The notes under the pieces: model-generated
What the model saw: only the letters and a program-made list of their open reading frames with translations
Told to the model about the DNA's origin: nothing
Database searches by the model: none
Shown: positions 1 through 9,353 of the stretch, one piece after another
Layout: each line of letters starts with the position of its first letter
How positions within the stretch are numbered: position 1 is the first letter of the stretch
From: Paenibacillus endoradicis
GTDB taxonomy: Bacteria > Bacillota > Bacilli > Paenibacillales > Paenibacillaceae
Reading direction: 5' to 3'
Assembly: GCF_024721975.1 (NCBI RefSeq)
Contig: NZ_JANQBB010000006.1
Coordinates: 310,001-374,000, forward strand
DNA: 64,000 nucleotides
Made by a program: the position numbers and the translations under genes

Positions 1-275
1 CAATAAAGTGACTCCTTCGTTTGAAAACGAATATTGGGCATTAATACAAGAACCGATTGCTTACCTGTTACTTGTGTACGGGTATTAGATTCTACTCTAT
101 TCGGTTTCATATATGCATTTTTTTGTGAAAAATAACCTAATTGAGAAGCAGCTTCAATGACCCTTTCTTTCGTATGATCACTTACTCCACCTTTTCCAGA
201 TAACGCTTTGGACACTACGAATTTGGAAACTCCTAAGTAATTGGCAATTTGTTGCATAGTAATTTTTTTGGACAT
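1..275 (-). CDS. LacI-family transcriptional regulator, N-terminal part (cut by window edge)
   Basis: Translating the minus strand from the ATG at 273-275 gives a typical LacI N-terminus: a helix-turn-helix containing MQQIANYLGVSKFVVSKAL, a hinge, then the start of the periplasmic-binding-like fold (VLVLMPNI). The reading frame is open to base 1, so only about 91 residues are visible. The ribosome site AGGTGG (285-290) overlaps the stop codon of the upstream solute-binding-protein gene, implying translational coupling. The protein is clearly paralogous to the LacI regulator at 50462-51499: both share the ALSGKxGVS, QLGYF and MPNI/FPNI...ESLYW segments. It probably controls a sugar system further left. 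The effector is unknown. Confidence 0.9.
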   Translation of the reverse strand, partial: MSKKITMQQIANYLGVSKFVVSKALSGKGGVSDHTKERVIEAASQLGYFSQKNAYMKPNRVESNTRTQVTGKQSVLVLMPNIRFQTKESLY

Positions 276-289
276 CTATATTTTCCACC

Positions 290-1579
290 TTACTTATGTG
301 TGATTATGGTACGTGCTTCTGTCCATCGTTTATTATACTGATCAAATACTTCTTGAAGACTAGGCGCAGCTATCCATTCTTGAATATACGACCCAGACCA
401 TAATGTAATTTGTGCGGTTGAAGCAAGTTCGAGTAATCGATCATTCGGAATCATGCGCTCTACAGGAATACTACCATACGATTCAAACTCTTGAAATTGT
501 GGTAATGTTGGAACTTTTGTCATATCAACAGGGAGAAATCCAGAGTCATCAACAAACCCCGATTCATGGATGAAATACTCAACCCAATCAATAGCAATAT
601 CAGTATGCTCACTATACTTACTGACACCAACGAACCAGTCTGGATTCAAAGGCGAATATAAAGGTTTCTCATTAGAATATGGAAATGGGAAAAATCCGAT
701 GGTTTCTGGATCAGCACCAAGTGCAATTAATTGATTAATAACCCAATTCCCCATAAAGTACATACCGGCTCTGCCTTCAGCGAGCTCTAGCTTAGAAGCT
801 TCCCATTGATTAGATATTAATGATTTTTCAACATAGTCATTTTCAATTAATGTCTTAACGATCGTAATGGCTTCTCCCCATTCATTATCCACTTGCCATG
901 GCTCATCTAACTCGACCATATCATTCAAGTAAGCTGCATCGCCCTTCATAATACTAACTAGCTCTTCTCCCCAATTCATAAGTGGCCACTGAGCCCCATA
1001 GTTCAAATATATTGGAGTTATATTGGCCTGCTTCAACTTATGACAAGCATCATAAAATTCATCTAAAGTTGTAGGTATGCTAGTAATCCCAGCAGCCTTA
1101 AATGCCTCCTTATTGTATACAATTCCCGTTGAAGATGCGCCTGCAGCTATTCCATAACGTTGACCGTTGTAGGTTTTATAATCAGAAAATCGAATATTAC
1201 GAAACATCTCATCTGGTAAAGGAATAAAGTAGTTCGGCAATACCTCATTTTTTAAATGATTCGGAATCAGCAATACATCTCCAAAATTTTGCGTAGATAA
1301 TCGGACCGAAATATCAGATACATAGTTCGTTAATCCTGCAAATTGTATCGTTACATGTGGATGTTCTAGCTTGAACTCTTCTGCGTACTTTTGAAATCCA
1401 CCATTTTCGATCAAATCTACTCGATTAGTTAGTATCGTTAATATGATATCTTCATTTATTTCCTGTAACTGATCTTGCTCGATGTCTACTGATGAATTCG
1501 GTTCAACAACATGATTACTACATGAAACAAGTTGTATGACACATAACAACAAGACAAAAATACTACATATCGCTCTCAT
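290..1579 (-). CDS. Lipoprotein extracellular solute-binding protein (sugar ABC type, family 1)
   Basis: A short hydrophobic signal ends in the lipobox LVSC (Cys about residue 20), so the mature protein should be anchored to the outer face of the membrane. The rest matches the family 1 sugar-binding fold: TILTNRVD near the N-terminus, GIVYNKEAFKAAGI, a WxMGNWV segment and a C-terminal helical region, about 429 residues. I chose the ATG at 1579 (MRAIC) because AGGTG lies 7 nt upstream; a TTG two codons earlier is also open. The gene overlaps the 3' end of the kinase gene by 17 bp. No permease genes lie next to it in the window, so it may act as the ligand-sensing partner of the adjacent kinase or belong to a transporter beyond the left edge. 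Confidence 0.85.
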   Translation of the reverse strand: MRAICSIFVLLLCVIQLVSCSNHVVEPNSSVDIEQDQLQEINEDIILTILTNRVDLIENGGFQKYAEEFKLEHPHVTIQFAGLTNYVSDISVRLSTQNFGDVLLIPNHLKNEVLPNYFIPLPDEMFRNIRFSDYKTYNGQRYGIAAGASSTGIVYNKEAFKAAGITSIPTTLDEFYDACHKLKQANITPIYLNYGAQWPLMNWGEELVSIMKGDAAYLNDMVELDEPWQVDNEWGEAITIVKTLIENDYVEKSLISNQWEASKLELAEGRAGMYFMGNWVINQLIALGADPETIGFFPFPYSNEKPLYSPLNPDWFVGVSKYSEHTDIAIDWVEYFIHESGFVDDSGFLPVDMTKVPTLPQFQEFESYGSIPVERMIPNDRLLELASTAQITLWSGSYIQEWIAAPSLQEVFDQYNKRWTEARTIITHK

Positions 1580-3422
1580 CACCAATCACCTTCACCCTCC
1601 CTATCGGAAGTTGTAGAATGACTTCTGTGCCTACACCAAGTTGACTTTCTACACGAATTCCATATTGTTGGCCGTATTGCAGCTTGATTCTTTCGTTTAC
1701 ATTTTTCAAGCCAATACCTCCAATGCCATATTTCGCTTCATCAACACTCCCGTCTCGTAATCCGCTATTCAACCTCAATAGCTTACTTGTCTCTATTCCA
1801 ATCCCGTCATCGACAATATGTATCATGAGCAAAGGATATTTCACAGCCGAGCTAATCTTCAGATGCATTACACCTTTATTATCATCTAACCCATGATATA
1901 TAGCATTTTCAATAATAGGTTGTAACAATAACCGGATCATTCTATATTTCATCACGCTACGATCGACATTAATTACTAGTTGGAAACGATCAGGGTAACG
2001 ATAATTTAATAGCTCAATATAATGTTGAACATGGTTCATTTCCTCTTCAATATTCGTCTCATCATTCAAATTACTAATACTATAGCGTAACAATTTACCT
2101 AGTATAGCTATCATATCTGCTGTTGTACTGTCATCATTCATTTCTGCACTCATTCGTATTGATTCAAGTGTATTGTACATAAAATGAGGATTAATCTGAT
2201 TTTGTAATGCTTGTAATTCAGCTTTCTTCTTCTTCGTCTCCATTTCATAAATCTCTTGAATAAGTTGATCCAGTCGTACAATCATGCGATTAAACTGGCT
2301 ACCAAGCATGCCTACCTCATCATGATATTTCACAGGAAATTTCTCTTTGAAATTACCTTCTTGTACACTTTTCATTAGTCTAGTCATCGTACGTAATGGT
2401 CTAGTAATTGCTAATGATAGGATGATAGCTACAATAATAGAAATAAGAACAGCGACGGCTGTCGTAATCCAGATGATTCGCTTTACTACAATGGTATCAT
2501 TCGTAAGCTCTGTAACTGGGATAGAAGTAATGATTTTCCAACCTGTACTATTTGAAATTGCATATATATGTAGAAATTGAATACCATCCTTCTCTAGATA
2601 GAAACTCCCCTTCTTATTCAATGCATGGTTTACAATATTATGTTCACTCATATTAATAGCAATCCACTTTTTTTCACTATCGTAAATAACATTACCTTCC
2701 TTATCTACAATTAATGAAGCTCCTTTTGTCACTTGATCTAGTTCACTAGTCTGATCTTCAATAATACTAATATCTGCATCGATTGCAATTAGACCAATGA
2801 CAGACAAAGAATCATCTACAATCTTTCGAACTACGGAGAATGCATACCTTTCCGATTGTAAATTACTCGTATACTTTTGCGTTCTAAGCAGTACTGCTTC
2901 GCCTCGTGATAACTCCGCTTCATTCAACCAATAATGATAGCTTTTATCTAGATCATTACGTATACCACCTGAGACGATGGAGTAGTAACTATTACCATAC
3001 ACATCAAACAGGTAGACGGAATTAGCCCCACGCTTGATCGTATTGATAAATGAAAGCTGACCTTCTATTCCACGCTGAATAGATAATAGTTGATCAAAAT
3101 TGTTAGGTAATGAAGTAGAAAGTTCTGAGGATTGTCGCTCCGCATAATATCGATTCGAGCGAATAAGATTACTTTTAATATCATCAATATACGCTGGAAT
3201 TGAAGATATACTTTTCATATCTTCTATATAATCATCAACACGCACCATCATACTCTCTTGCATTTTAATAGAATATGCTATTGTTTTCTCTTCTATTGAA
3301 GTTGCATATTTTGAAGACGAATTGTAACCAACCACAGAAAGAGGAATAGTAACAAGTAATATGAAAGAGAGTAGTAGTTTACGATCCATCTTCATATCAC
3401 CAATACGAAGCTTCGATCTCAT
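1563..3422 (-). CDS. YesM-type sensor histidine kinase (Cache/HAMP/His_kinase)
   Basis: Membrane sensor kinase of the YesM/LytS-like class. TM1 is near residues 15-33, an extracellular double-Cache-like sensor follows to about 312, TM2 is near 315-338 and then HAMP. The His_kinase domain has the phospho-acceptor motif NQINPHFMYNTLES. The C-terminal ATPase shows N box (NAIYHGL), G1 (DDGIGI) and G2 (GIGGIGLKNV). GGAGGG lies 7 nt before the ATG at 3422; an in-frame ATG five codons upstream overlaps that site and is not preferred. YesM kinases are normally paired with an AraC-type YesN response regulator, but none is adjacent here. Family knowledge suggests sensing of extracellular sugars with the lipoprotein SBP encoded just downstream. 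Confidence 0.92.
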   Translation of the reverse strand: MRSKLRIGDMKMDRKLLLSFILLVTIPLSVVGYNSSSKYATSIEEKTIAYSIKMQESMMVRVDDYIEDMKSISSIPAYIDDIKSNLIRSNRYYAERQSSELSTSLPNNFDQLLSIQRGIEGQLSFINTIKRGANSVYLFDVYGNSYYSIVSGGIRNDLDKSYHYWLNEAELSRGEAVLLRTQKYTSNLQSERYAFSVVRKIVDDSLSVIGLIAIDADISIIEDQTSELDQVTKGASLIVDKEGNVIYDSEKKWIAINMSEHNIVNHALNKKGSFYLEKDGIQFLHIYAISNSTGWKIITSIPVTELTNDTIVVKRIIWITTAVAVLISIIVAIILSLAITRPLRTMTRLMKSVQEGNFKEKFPVKYHDEVGMLGSQFNRMIVRLDQLIQEIYEMETKKKKAELQALQNQINPHFMYNTLESIRMSAEMNDDSTTADMIAILGKLLRYSISNLNDETNIEEEMNHVQHYIELLNYRYPDRFQLVINVDRSVMKYRMIRLLLQPIIENAIYHGLDDNKGVMHLKISSAVKYPLLMIHIVDDGIGIETSKLLRLNSGLRDGSVDEAKYGIGGIGLKNVNERIKLQYGQQYGIRVESQLGVGTEVILQLPIGRVKVIGDESDM

Positions 3423-3448
3423 CGTTATACCCTCCATTAGTTTCGCAA

Positions 3449-4210
3449 TTAGATCGTAGGCATTACATTTCCACCATTAACCGGAATGAACGCTCCTGTA
3501 ATAAAACTAGCAAGATCAGAGGCAAGAAATGCTACTGCATTGGCAACTTCTTGATCTGTGCCGCGTCTACGTAGTGGTACTGAACTGCTATATCCTTCAT
3601 TCAATTCTGTACCCGCTTCACGATCTCGCGCACTAATCGTCCAGCCCGGAGCAATCTGGTTAACTGTTATCTGATGTTCGCCAACCTCTTTCGCTAATAC
3701 GCGGTACACGCCATCCATTCCACGTTTTCCTGCAACATATGCAGATTGCGTAGGCGCATTTTGCATAGAACATTCTGTATTAATCCCAATAAAGCGACCA
3801 GATCCACGTTCGATCATCGCTGGAATGAATGATTTGGCAAGAAACACACTTTGCATCACGCAAGAATCGAATTGACTTTGGAAGTCTGCAGCAGCTTGCT
3901 CTAGTACAGACGTCCACTCATATTGAATCACTGCGTTAGCTACGACGATATGTATATCTCCCATCTCTTCAGTCGCTGCCTTATACATTGCTTGAATATC
4001 TTCTTCTTGTGTAATATTTGCTTTGATGATCATCGCTTTCCGACCAAGTTGCTTTATATCATCTTGCAATTGTATCGCTTTTTGTTCATTGGAATGATAA
4101 TGAATAATAATATTTGCGCCGCATGCTGCTAGTGTATTGACAATAACTCTTCCCAAATCACCTGTTGCTCCAGTAACTAACGCGGTTTGACCTGTTAAAT
4201 CTAAGTTCAT
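3449..4210 (-). CDS. SDR-family NAD(P)-dependent oxidoreductase
   Basis: A 253-residue classical short-chain dehydrogenase/reductase. The N-terminal dinucleotide-binding motif TGATGDLG (TGxxxGxG type), the catalytic pattern (Ser-143 region, SAYVAGKRG for YxxxK) and the C-terminal PVNGG segment are all present, so an active cytosolic enzyme is expected. The sequence resembles 3-oxoacyl-ACP reductase (FabG)-like or sugar dehydrogenase members; the substrate cannot be read from it. GAGGAG lies upstream of the ATG. It is the first gene of the group with the kinase, SBP and LacI genes (26 bp gap), which favours a role in sugar or polyol oxidation over fatty acid synthesis. Confidence 0.88.
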   Translation of the reverse strand: MNLDLTGQTALVTGATGDLGRVIVNTLAACGANIIIHYHSNEQKAIQLQDDIKQLGRKAMIIKANITQEEDIQAMYKAATEEMGDIHIVVANAVIQYEWTSVLEQAAADFQSQFDSCVMQSVFLAKSFIPAMIERGSGRFIGINTECSMQNAPTQSAYVAGKRGMDGVYRVLAKEVGEHQITVNQIAPGWTISARDREAGTELNEGYSSSVPLRRRGTDQEVANAVAFLASDLASFITGAFIPVNGGNVMPTI

Positions 4211-4371
4211 ATTGATCTCCTCTATTCTATTGTTCTTGTCTATTTATCGCTCTATAGTGCTGTAATGTATTATTAGTTTTGTTAGTAATAATGCTACCAT
4301 ATTTACTAACTTTTATCATTGAATATTTAATTAGCGCTATGTTGTTGGTTAATAAACTTATATCATACAAA
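4211..4371. other. Non-coding gap upstream of the SDR gene
   Basis: AT-rich region between the SDR start and the terminator. It should hold the promoter of the minus-strand operon. I could not assign -35/-10 boxes with confidence, and the ORF in the gap has no ribosome site. Confidence 0.4.
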
Positions 4372-4417
4372 AATAGCCAGCGGCAGTCGATATTTAGATC
4401 GACTGCCGCTGGCTATT
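4367..4417 (-). terminator. Rho-independent terminator of the AEC transporter gene
   Basis: A perfect 20-bp inverted repeat (4372-4391 with 4398-4417) encloses a 6-base loop. On the minus strand it is followed by five T. It lies about 50 bp past the stop of the AEC gene and isolates it from the SDR operon. Confidence 0.95.
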
Positions 4418-4469
4418 CTTTTATCTCAAACCTTAATTATTACCAACCTATAGAAAATATAAAGCTCCA

Positions 4470-5402
4470 CTAGACATTAATATTAAGCATGAAAATAACT
4501 GCAGTAACGGTAAATATACTAATTAATGTAGAGATAAATACTGCTTGTGAAGCAAATTCCTTCTCATTATCGAATTCAACTGCGAGTAGTACACTACTTA
4601 ATGAAGTCGGTACTGCTGATGAAACAATTAATGCTGCTGATGTTAATGGATCAAGATTCATCACACTAACAACTAACCATGCTAATACTGGACCACCGAT
4701 TAAGCGAAGTATTCCTGCAATGGATACATCTATCGCAAGTGATTTGGAAATTTTCCATTCCATCTGACCAAGTTGAACACCAAGTGTTAATAGTGCCGTA
4801 CCAATAAAAGCATCCGTAATATAATCGAGTGGTGTCTGGATCGGAGCTGGGATAGGAATCTCAAACCCTCTCATAATAAATGCGAGTGGAATGACGTAGA
4901 TGACGGGCATAGAAAAAATGGTTTTCCATACCTCTTTCATACTAGTCTTGTGCGCATTTACGCTATATACACCGTATGTATTAGGGATTAAAGACTGCAT
5001 CATCATAATAATAACTTGAATCCCTAGCGTCTCTTTGTTTCCAGCGAACGCTAGTTGATTCAATGGCACGCCATAATTGGCACTATTATAAAATAACACA
5101 CTATTTTTCATCGCACTTCTCATCGTAGGACTGTAACCACGAAGACGTACAACAATCTCAACCACGATATATTGTATTATCATGAAGATCGCGAAAAACA
5201 ACAATACTTTCCCAATTATGCTAGCTGAAATTGAAGTTTCATATACTAAAGAAAAAATAATAGCCGGTGAGAACAAATAAAAGTTAAGTTTGGATAGCGT
5301 TTTGATGTCCAAGTGAAAGATTTTCTCAAGTGTAATGCCGATGACAATCATTATTGTCATCGGCATTACATTCTCTAATAAAATATGCAGAAAAATACTC
5401 AT
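4470..5402 (-). CDS. AEC-family (auxin efflux carrier-like) transporter
   Basis: A 310-residue integral membrane protein with about ten predicted hydrophobic helices arranged as two inverted five-helix halves. The N-terminal half has PMTIMIVIGITLEK and SKLNFYLFSPAIIFSLVY, and the C-terminal half has TLGVQLGQMEW and SSAVPTSLSSVLLA, as expected for AEC/malonate-type carriers (PF03547). Bacterial members export or exchange small organic anions; the substrate is unknown. It lies 13 bp downstream of the nitroreductase gene on the same strand, so the two are probably cotranscribed, with a strong terminator after this gene. Confidence 0.88.
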   Translation of the reverse strand: MSIFLHILLENVMPMTIMIVIGITLEKIFHLDIKTLSKLNFYLFSPAIIFSLVYETSISASIIGKVLLFFAIFMIIQYIVVEIVVRLRGYSPTMRSAMKNSVLFYNSANYGVPLNQLAFAGNKETLGIQVIIMMMQSLIPNTYGVYSVNAHKTSMKEVWKTIFSMPVIYVIPLAFIMRGFEIPIPAPIQTPLDYITDAFIGTALLTLGVQLGQMEWKISKSLAIDVSIAGILRLIGGPVLAWLVVSVMNLDPLTSAALIVSSAVPTSLSSVLLAVEFDNEKEFASQAVFISTLISIFTVTAVIFMLNINV

Positions 5403-5415
5403 TACTGTAGTATTC

Positions 5416-6045
5416 CTATTCTACATTATACGAAATTACCAATTCGTCTAATGATTTTCTCGGAGTTGGACCATTCACTTTATGGAACGATTCATCTAAT
5501 TGATCAATAGTACCAGGTTTTCCGATTGCAATAACAACGTGAGGGACGAAATGTTCAGGCATAGCTAACAATTGCTTCGCTTGTTCCCGGTCATAGCCAC
5601 CCATTGCTCTTGTAGAAAGTCCTAACATTTTCGCTTGAAATGCGATAGATGCCCATGCTGCACCAGAATCAAATGCCTGATTATTATTCGTTTTGCCTTC
5701 AGGTAACGAAGTATCCCCTGCAAGTAAAATATAAGCAGAAGCTTTTTGCGACCACACTGCATTACGAGGCATAATAAATTGCTCGAATAATGCTTTTTGT
5801 TCTGTAGTTGTAGCTACAAAGAAACGCCATGGTTGAAAATTATTAGCAGAAGGTGCGTAGCTCGCTGCTTCAAGAATCGTATTCATTTCTTCATTGGAAA
5901 TTTCATAATTGTCAAATGCACGAGTAGACCAACGATTAATGAATAGTGGACTTACCTCATGCTTTGGTTTACGAATAGCCAACGTTTCCTCATTGTAAGA
6001 TGCGACGTTCTGTACTTCTATCTCTTTTGTATGGTTCGAATTCAT
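5416..6045 (-). CDS. Nitroreductase-family FMN oxidoreductase
   Basis: A 209-residue nitroreductase fold. The N-terminal part has RWSTRAFD (FMN phosphate-binding arginine region), followed by EAASYAPSANNFQPWRF, typical of the NfsB/YodC-like group. AFDSGAAWASIAFQAKMLGL and the C-terminal AIGKPG match conserved family blocks. It is expected to be a cytosolic, FMN-dependent NAD(P)H oxidoreductase acting on quinones or nitro compounds. The AGGAGG site 7 nt before the ATG is part of a duplicated leader element at 6058-6183. It is first in a probable two-gene unit with the AEC transporter. Confidence 0.9.
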   Translation of the reverse strand: MNSNHTKEIEVQNVASYNEETLAIRKPKHEVSPLFINRWSTRAFDNYEISNEEMNTILEAASYAPSANNFQPWRFFVATTTEQKALFEQFIMPRNAVWSQKASAYILLAGDTSLPEGKTNNNQAFDSGAAWASIAFQAKMLGLSTRAMGGYDREQAKQLLAMPEHFVPHVVIAIGKPGTIDQLDESFHKVNGPTPRKSLDELVISYNVE

Positions 6046-6057
6046 TTCTATCTCCTC

Positions 6058-6183
6058 CTAAAACTTTTTGTATTCTACTTGATGAACTGCCTGCTAACGA
6101 AAAGTTACTTCGAAAGCATAAGCTAAAACTTTTTGTATTCTACTTGATGAACTGCCTGCTAACGAAAAGTTACTTCGAAAGCA
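6058..6183 (-). repeat. Tandemly duplicated 65-bp 5' leader of the nitroreductase gene
   Basis: Bases 6058-6118 recur as 6123-6183 without a difference I can see; the period is 65 bp. Each unit reads on the minus strand as CTTTCGAAGTAACTTTTCG ... AAAAAGTTTTAG. Only the gene-proximal unit runs into GGAGG and the start codon. The same leader motif stands before thrC, the DHHW gene and the cytosolic GH26 gene. Confidence 0.9.
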
Positions 6184-6221
6184 AATTAATTTACTACTAA
6201 AATACTTTCAATCTCATTATA

Positions 6222-7103
6222 TCATCTGAATAAATGAATCAGCAATATGCCACAAACAGCAAGTGTCATCCCAATAACCTCAAACTTAGTTAATGGTTCT
6301 CGTACAACAAACCTTGTATAGAGAAGAATAATGACAACGTTCAACGCGATAACAGCTGAAACGAGTCCAGTTTTACCTAATTGGAATGCTTGCAGTATAA
6401 GCATCATACCGACTACATTTGTTATTCCTACCGCTAAACCAATCCCAAAAGTTGATCTATTGCTGAATATTTTTATCGTTTGATCATGTTGATTAATACT
6501 AGCTGAATTCTTTTTCCCACGCTGTTCAATGAGCCACCAAAGTCCGAAACACAATGTACCTGTAGTAAACATCAAGAACAATGTAGGAAATCTTTCTGAT
6601 TGGAGTAGCGTTGACCATTTACCAGAAAGGTCATTTCCAGCAAAAAACAACATCGCTAATAGACCCCATTGTGCCCCTTGCATATTAGTTAATGAAATAT
6701 CGGTAGAATACCGAATCGTTAATATGCCTATAAGTAACACAAGAAACGCTAATAATTGCATCATATGTAATTTCTCATCCCAAAGTAGATATGCAGCAAT
6801 GACAACAACTACAGAAGGTAAGGAAGTTAGAATCGCAACGATAGACGCCTTGCCTACTGCAAAACCTTTAAACATACACGCACTAGCAGCAAATGAGAAC
6901 AGCCCCATCTGTATACCTACCAAACAAGATGTAGACCATTCGGCACCTGATACTAACATAATTATTCCGTTAATGATCATACCCGAAGCAAAAACACCAC
7001 ATAGCATTAAATTTCTATCAAGCTTCATTGTACTTGTCTTATGATACAATACACCCCGTAAACCAAAAGCTAGCGCTGCAAGTAATGCATACATTAACCA
7101 CAT
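6222..7103 (-). CDS. EamA/DMT-superfamily permease
   Basis: A 293-residue membrane protein with ten predicted helices in two EamA repeats. The first contains LAFGLRGVLYHK and ends around LVLLIGILTIRY; the second starts around GLLAMLFFAGNDLSGKW and ends with VIGMTLAVCGILLIHLF. Members export amino acids, metabolites or drugs; no substrate can be assigned. GAGGAG lies 10 nt before the ATG. It is transcribed divergently from the GH42 gene, sharing a 169-bp promoter region, and is followed by the leader duplication of the nitroreductase gene. Confidence 0.88.
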   Translation of the reverse strand: MWLMYALLAALAFGLRGVLYHKTSTMKLDRNLMLCGVFASGMIINGIIMLVSGAEWSTSCLVGIQMGLFSFAASACMFKGFAVGKASIVAILTSLPSVVVVIAAYLLWDEKLHMMQLLAFLVLLIGILTIRYSTDISLTNMQGAQWGLLAMLFFAGNDLSGKWSTLLQSERFPTLFLMFTTGTLCFGLWWLIEQRGKKNSASINQHDQTIKIFSNRSTFGIGLAVGITNVVGMMLILQAFQLGKTGLVSAVIALNVVIILLYTRFVVREPLTKFEVIGMTLAVCGILLIHLFR

Positions 7104-7175
7104 ACTCTAGTTGCTCCTCTACTACTAACATTCTACTAATTCTATATCTAGTACCATGAAACGGCAAATGAAAAC

Positions 7176-7204
7176 TTGTAAAGAACTGTTAAGCTAGCTA
7201 CAAT
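7176..7204 (+). promoter_or_regulatory. Predicted sigma-A promoter of the GH42 gene
   Basis: TTGTAA (7176-7181) and TACAAT (7199-7204) are separated by 17 bp and lie about 70 bp upstream of the GH42 start codon. Confidence 0.65.
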
Positions 7205-7272
7205 CATATTAAATAAATTGTTATTACTATTCTTTTTTATCATAATCATTCATTGATAAGGGGTTAATTAAT

Positions 7273-9333
7273 ATGAGTAAATTTCAGTTAAACGAACAAT
7301 TGTCATTAGGTGTATGCTATTATCCCGAACAATGGCCACAGCATTTATGGGCAGATGATATGAGACGTATGAAAGAAATGGATATCTCTGTTATCCGTAT
7401 AGCAGAATTTGCATGGTCGGTTTTTGAGCCTTTAGAAGGACAGTTTAGCTTTGAACTATTTGATAACGTACTTCAACTTGCTAAGGAAAACGATTTGAAA
7501 GTCATTATCGGAACGCCAACAGCAACACCACCTGCATGGCTTACTGAGAAATATCCTCAAGTACTCAATGCAACGATTGAAGGACATTTATTACAACATG
7601 GTTTACGTCGCCATACCAATTATACAAGTACTACATACCATCAATTTTGCTCTATCATTACAACGAAACTAGTAGAACACTATCACACACATCCTAATGT
7701 TATAGGATGGCAAATTGATAATGAGTTCAACTGTGAAATCGGGGAGTTCTATAGCGAATCTGATCATATTGCATTCCGTCAATGGGTAGAGTCTCGTTAC
7801 GTAACTCTTGAAACTCTGAATGAAGCTTGGGGTACAACTTTCTGGAGCCAAACCTATTCCAGCTGGGATCAAGTTTATCTTCCTCGTCTAGTTCCAGGTG
7901 GTCGACAACCGAACCCTCATCTTGCTCTTGATGAAAAACGTTTTATATCTGATAGCGTTCTTGCATTTGCACGTATCCAAGCTGATATTATTGCCGAGCT
8001 TGCGCCACATCACTTTATAACGACAAATGGATTATTTGGACATTTAAATAGTCATCAATTAACAAACGAACTACTGGACTTTTTCAGTTACGATTCCTAT
8101 CCTCAGTTTTCTACTATATTTCAAGATCCCAACGAGGAAAACCCTTTGGCCGATCGTAGTTGGAGTCAAACGCTTAGTGCCGTTCGTTCTATCTCATCGA
8201 AGTTTTGCATTATGGAGCAACAAGCAGGTCCAGGGGGCTGGGTGAATAAAATGGATATGCCGTCCCCTCGTCCTGGTCAGTTACGTCTTTGGAGCTATCA
8301 ATCAATCGCACACGGTGCGAACATGGTCGTATATTTCCGTTGGCGTACAGCAACTTTTGGGCAAGAGATCTACTGGCATGGTCTGAATGATTATAGTAAT
8401 AAACCAAATCGTCGACTTGCAGAAGCTGCTAAAGTCGGACATGAATTACAATTCATTAGTGATGTACTGGCGCCTACTACCTATGAAGCGAACGTTGCGA
8501 TTATGCGTGACTACAATAATGAATGGGACGGCGAATATGACGTATGGCACGGACCATATGGTTGGACTAGTGGTAAGGAATGGTATAAAGCTCTAACGCG
8601 TAAACATATCCCTACAGATATTGTATATATGGAAGAGAGTACTACTTTAGAAAAACTTCAAAAATATCAACTTATTATCTATCCTCATCCTGCCATTATG
8701 AGTGCTGCTACTGCTTCATTGTTAGAGCAATATGTGGAACTTGGGGGGGAAATTATCTTTGGTTGCCGAACTGGATACAAAGATACTCGCGGACATTGCT
8801 ATATGTTACCGTTCCCTGGTGTAGCTTCCAAATTAACAGGTATCGAACTTGAAGAATATACTGTTGTAAAAGGTACACGATCAGCACCATCTATTAAATT
8901 TATAGGCAATGACAACACAATGGCTACACAACATTTCAATGAAATTATTGAGCCAATCTCAGATAATGTTGAAATACTTGCGACTTATGAGGATGACTAC
9001 TACGCTGGTAAGCCTGCATTAACTCGCCATGCGTTTGGTAAAGGTCAAGCTTGGTATTATGGTTCTGTATTCAGTGAACAAGTAGCTAATGAAATATTGT
9101 CATTATTACCCGATGTACATTCGCCGGCATCTTGGCTACACTTACCGACTGAGGTTGAGCTTGCGGTTCGTGGTAATGATAGCAGACGTATATACATACT
9201 ATTGAATTATAGTGAGCAACCAATGTCTATTCAGATTGACGAATCAAAACTTAATCTGTTAACAAATGAAGCGATGGTGGGGAAGGTCGAGTTACAAGGG
9301 TATGATGTGTTACTATTAGTAGAGGAAAAGTAA
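7273..9333 (+). CDS. Glycoside hydrolase family 42 beta-galactosidase
   Basis: A 686-residue protein with full GH42 architecture. The N-terminal catalytic TIM barrel starts GVCYYPEQWP and includes RIAEFAWSVFEP. The acid/base Glu lies in QIDNEFNCEIG (about residue 151) and the nucleophile Glu in CIMEQQAGPGGW (about 314). The trimerisation domain (HPAIMSAATASLLEQYVELGG region) and a small C-terminal beta domain follow. There is no signal peptide, so it should be cytosolic and hydrolyse beta-galactosides imported by another system. AAGGGG lies before the ATG and a promoter at 7176-7204. A small ORF follows 20 bp after the stop. Galactomannan side-chain use is possible given the mannan locus, but those side chains are alpha-linked, so galactan or lactose-type substrates fit better. 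Confidence 0.95.
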   Translation: MSKFQLNEQLSLGVCYYPEQWPQHLWADDMRRMKEMDISVIRIAEFAWSVFEPLEGQFSFELFDNVLQLAKENDLKVIIGTPTATPPAWLTEKYPQVLNATIEGHLLQHGLRRHTNYTSTTYHQFCSIITTKLVEHYHTHPNVIGWQIDNEFNCEIGEFYSESDHIAFRQWVESRYVTLETLNEAWGTTFWSQTYSSWDQVYLPRLVPGGRQPNPHLALDEKRFISDSVLAFARIQADIIAELAPHHFITTNGLFGHLNSHQLTNELLDFFSYDSYPQFSTIFQDPNEENPLADRSWSQTLSAVRSISSKFCIMEQQAGPGGWVNKMDMPSPRPGQLRLWSYQSIAHGANMVVYFRWRTATFGQEIYWHGLNDYSNKPNRRLAEAAKVGHELQFISDVLAPTTYEANVAIMRDYNNEWDGEYDVWHGPYGWTSGKEWYKALTRKHIPTDIVYMEESTTLEKLQKYQLIIYPHPAIMSAATASLLEQYVELGGEIIFGCRTGYKDTRGHCYMLPFPGVASKLTGIELEEYTVVKGTRSAPSIKFIGNDNTMATQHFNEIIEPISDNVEILATYEDDYYAGKPALTRHAFGKGQAWYYGSVFSEQVANEILSLLPDVHSPASWLHLPTEVELAVRGNDSRRIYILLNYSEQPMSIQIDESKLNLLTNEAMVGKVELQGYDVLLLVEEK

Positions 9334-9353
9334 GTCCTGAGAGGAGTATTACC

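Noticed and set aside
6000..6200. 66-codon plus-strand ORF over the nitroreductase leader
   Set aside because: It is produced by the duplicated leader in an arbitrary frame and has no ribosome site.
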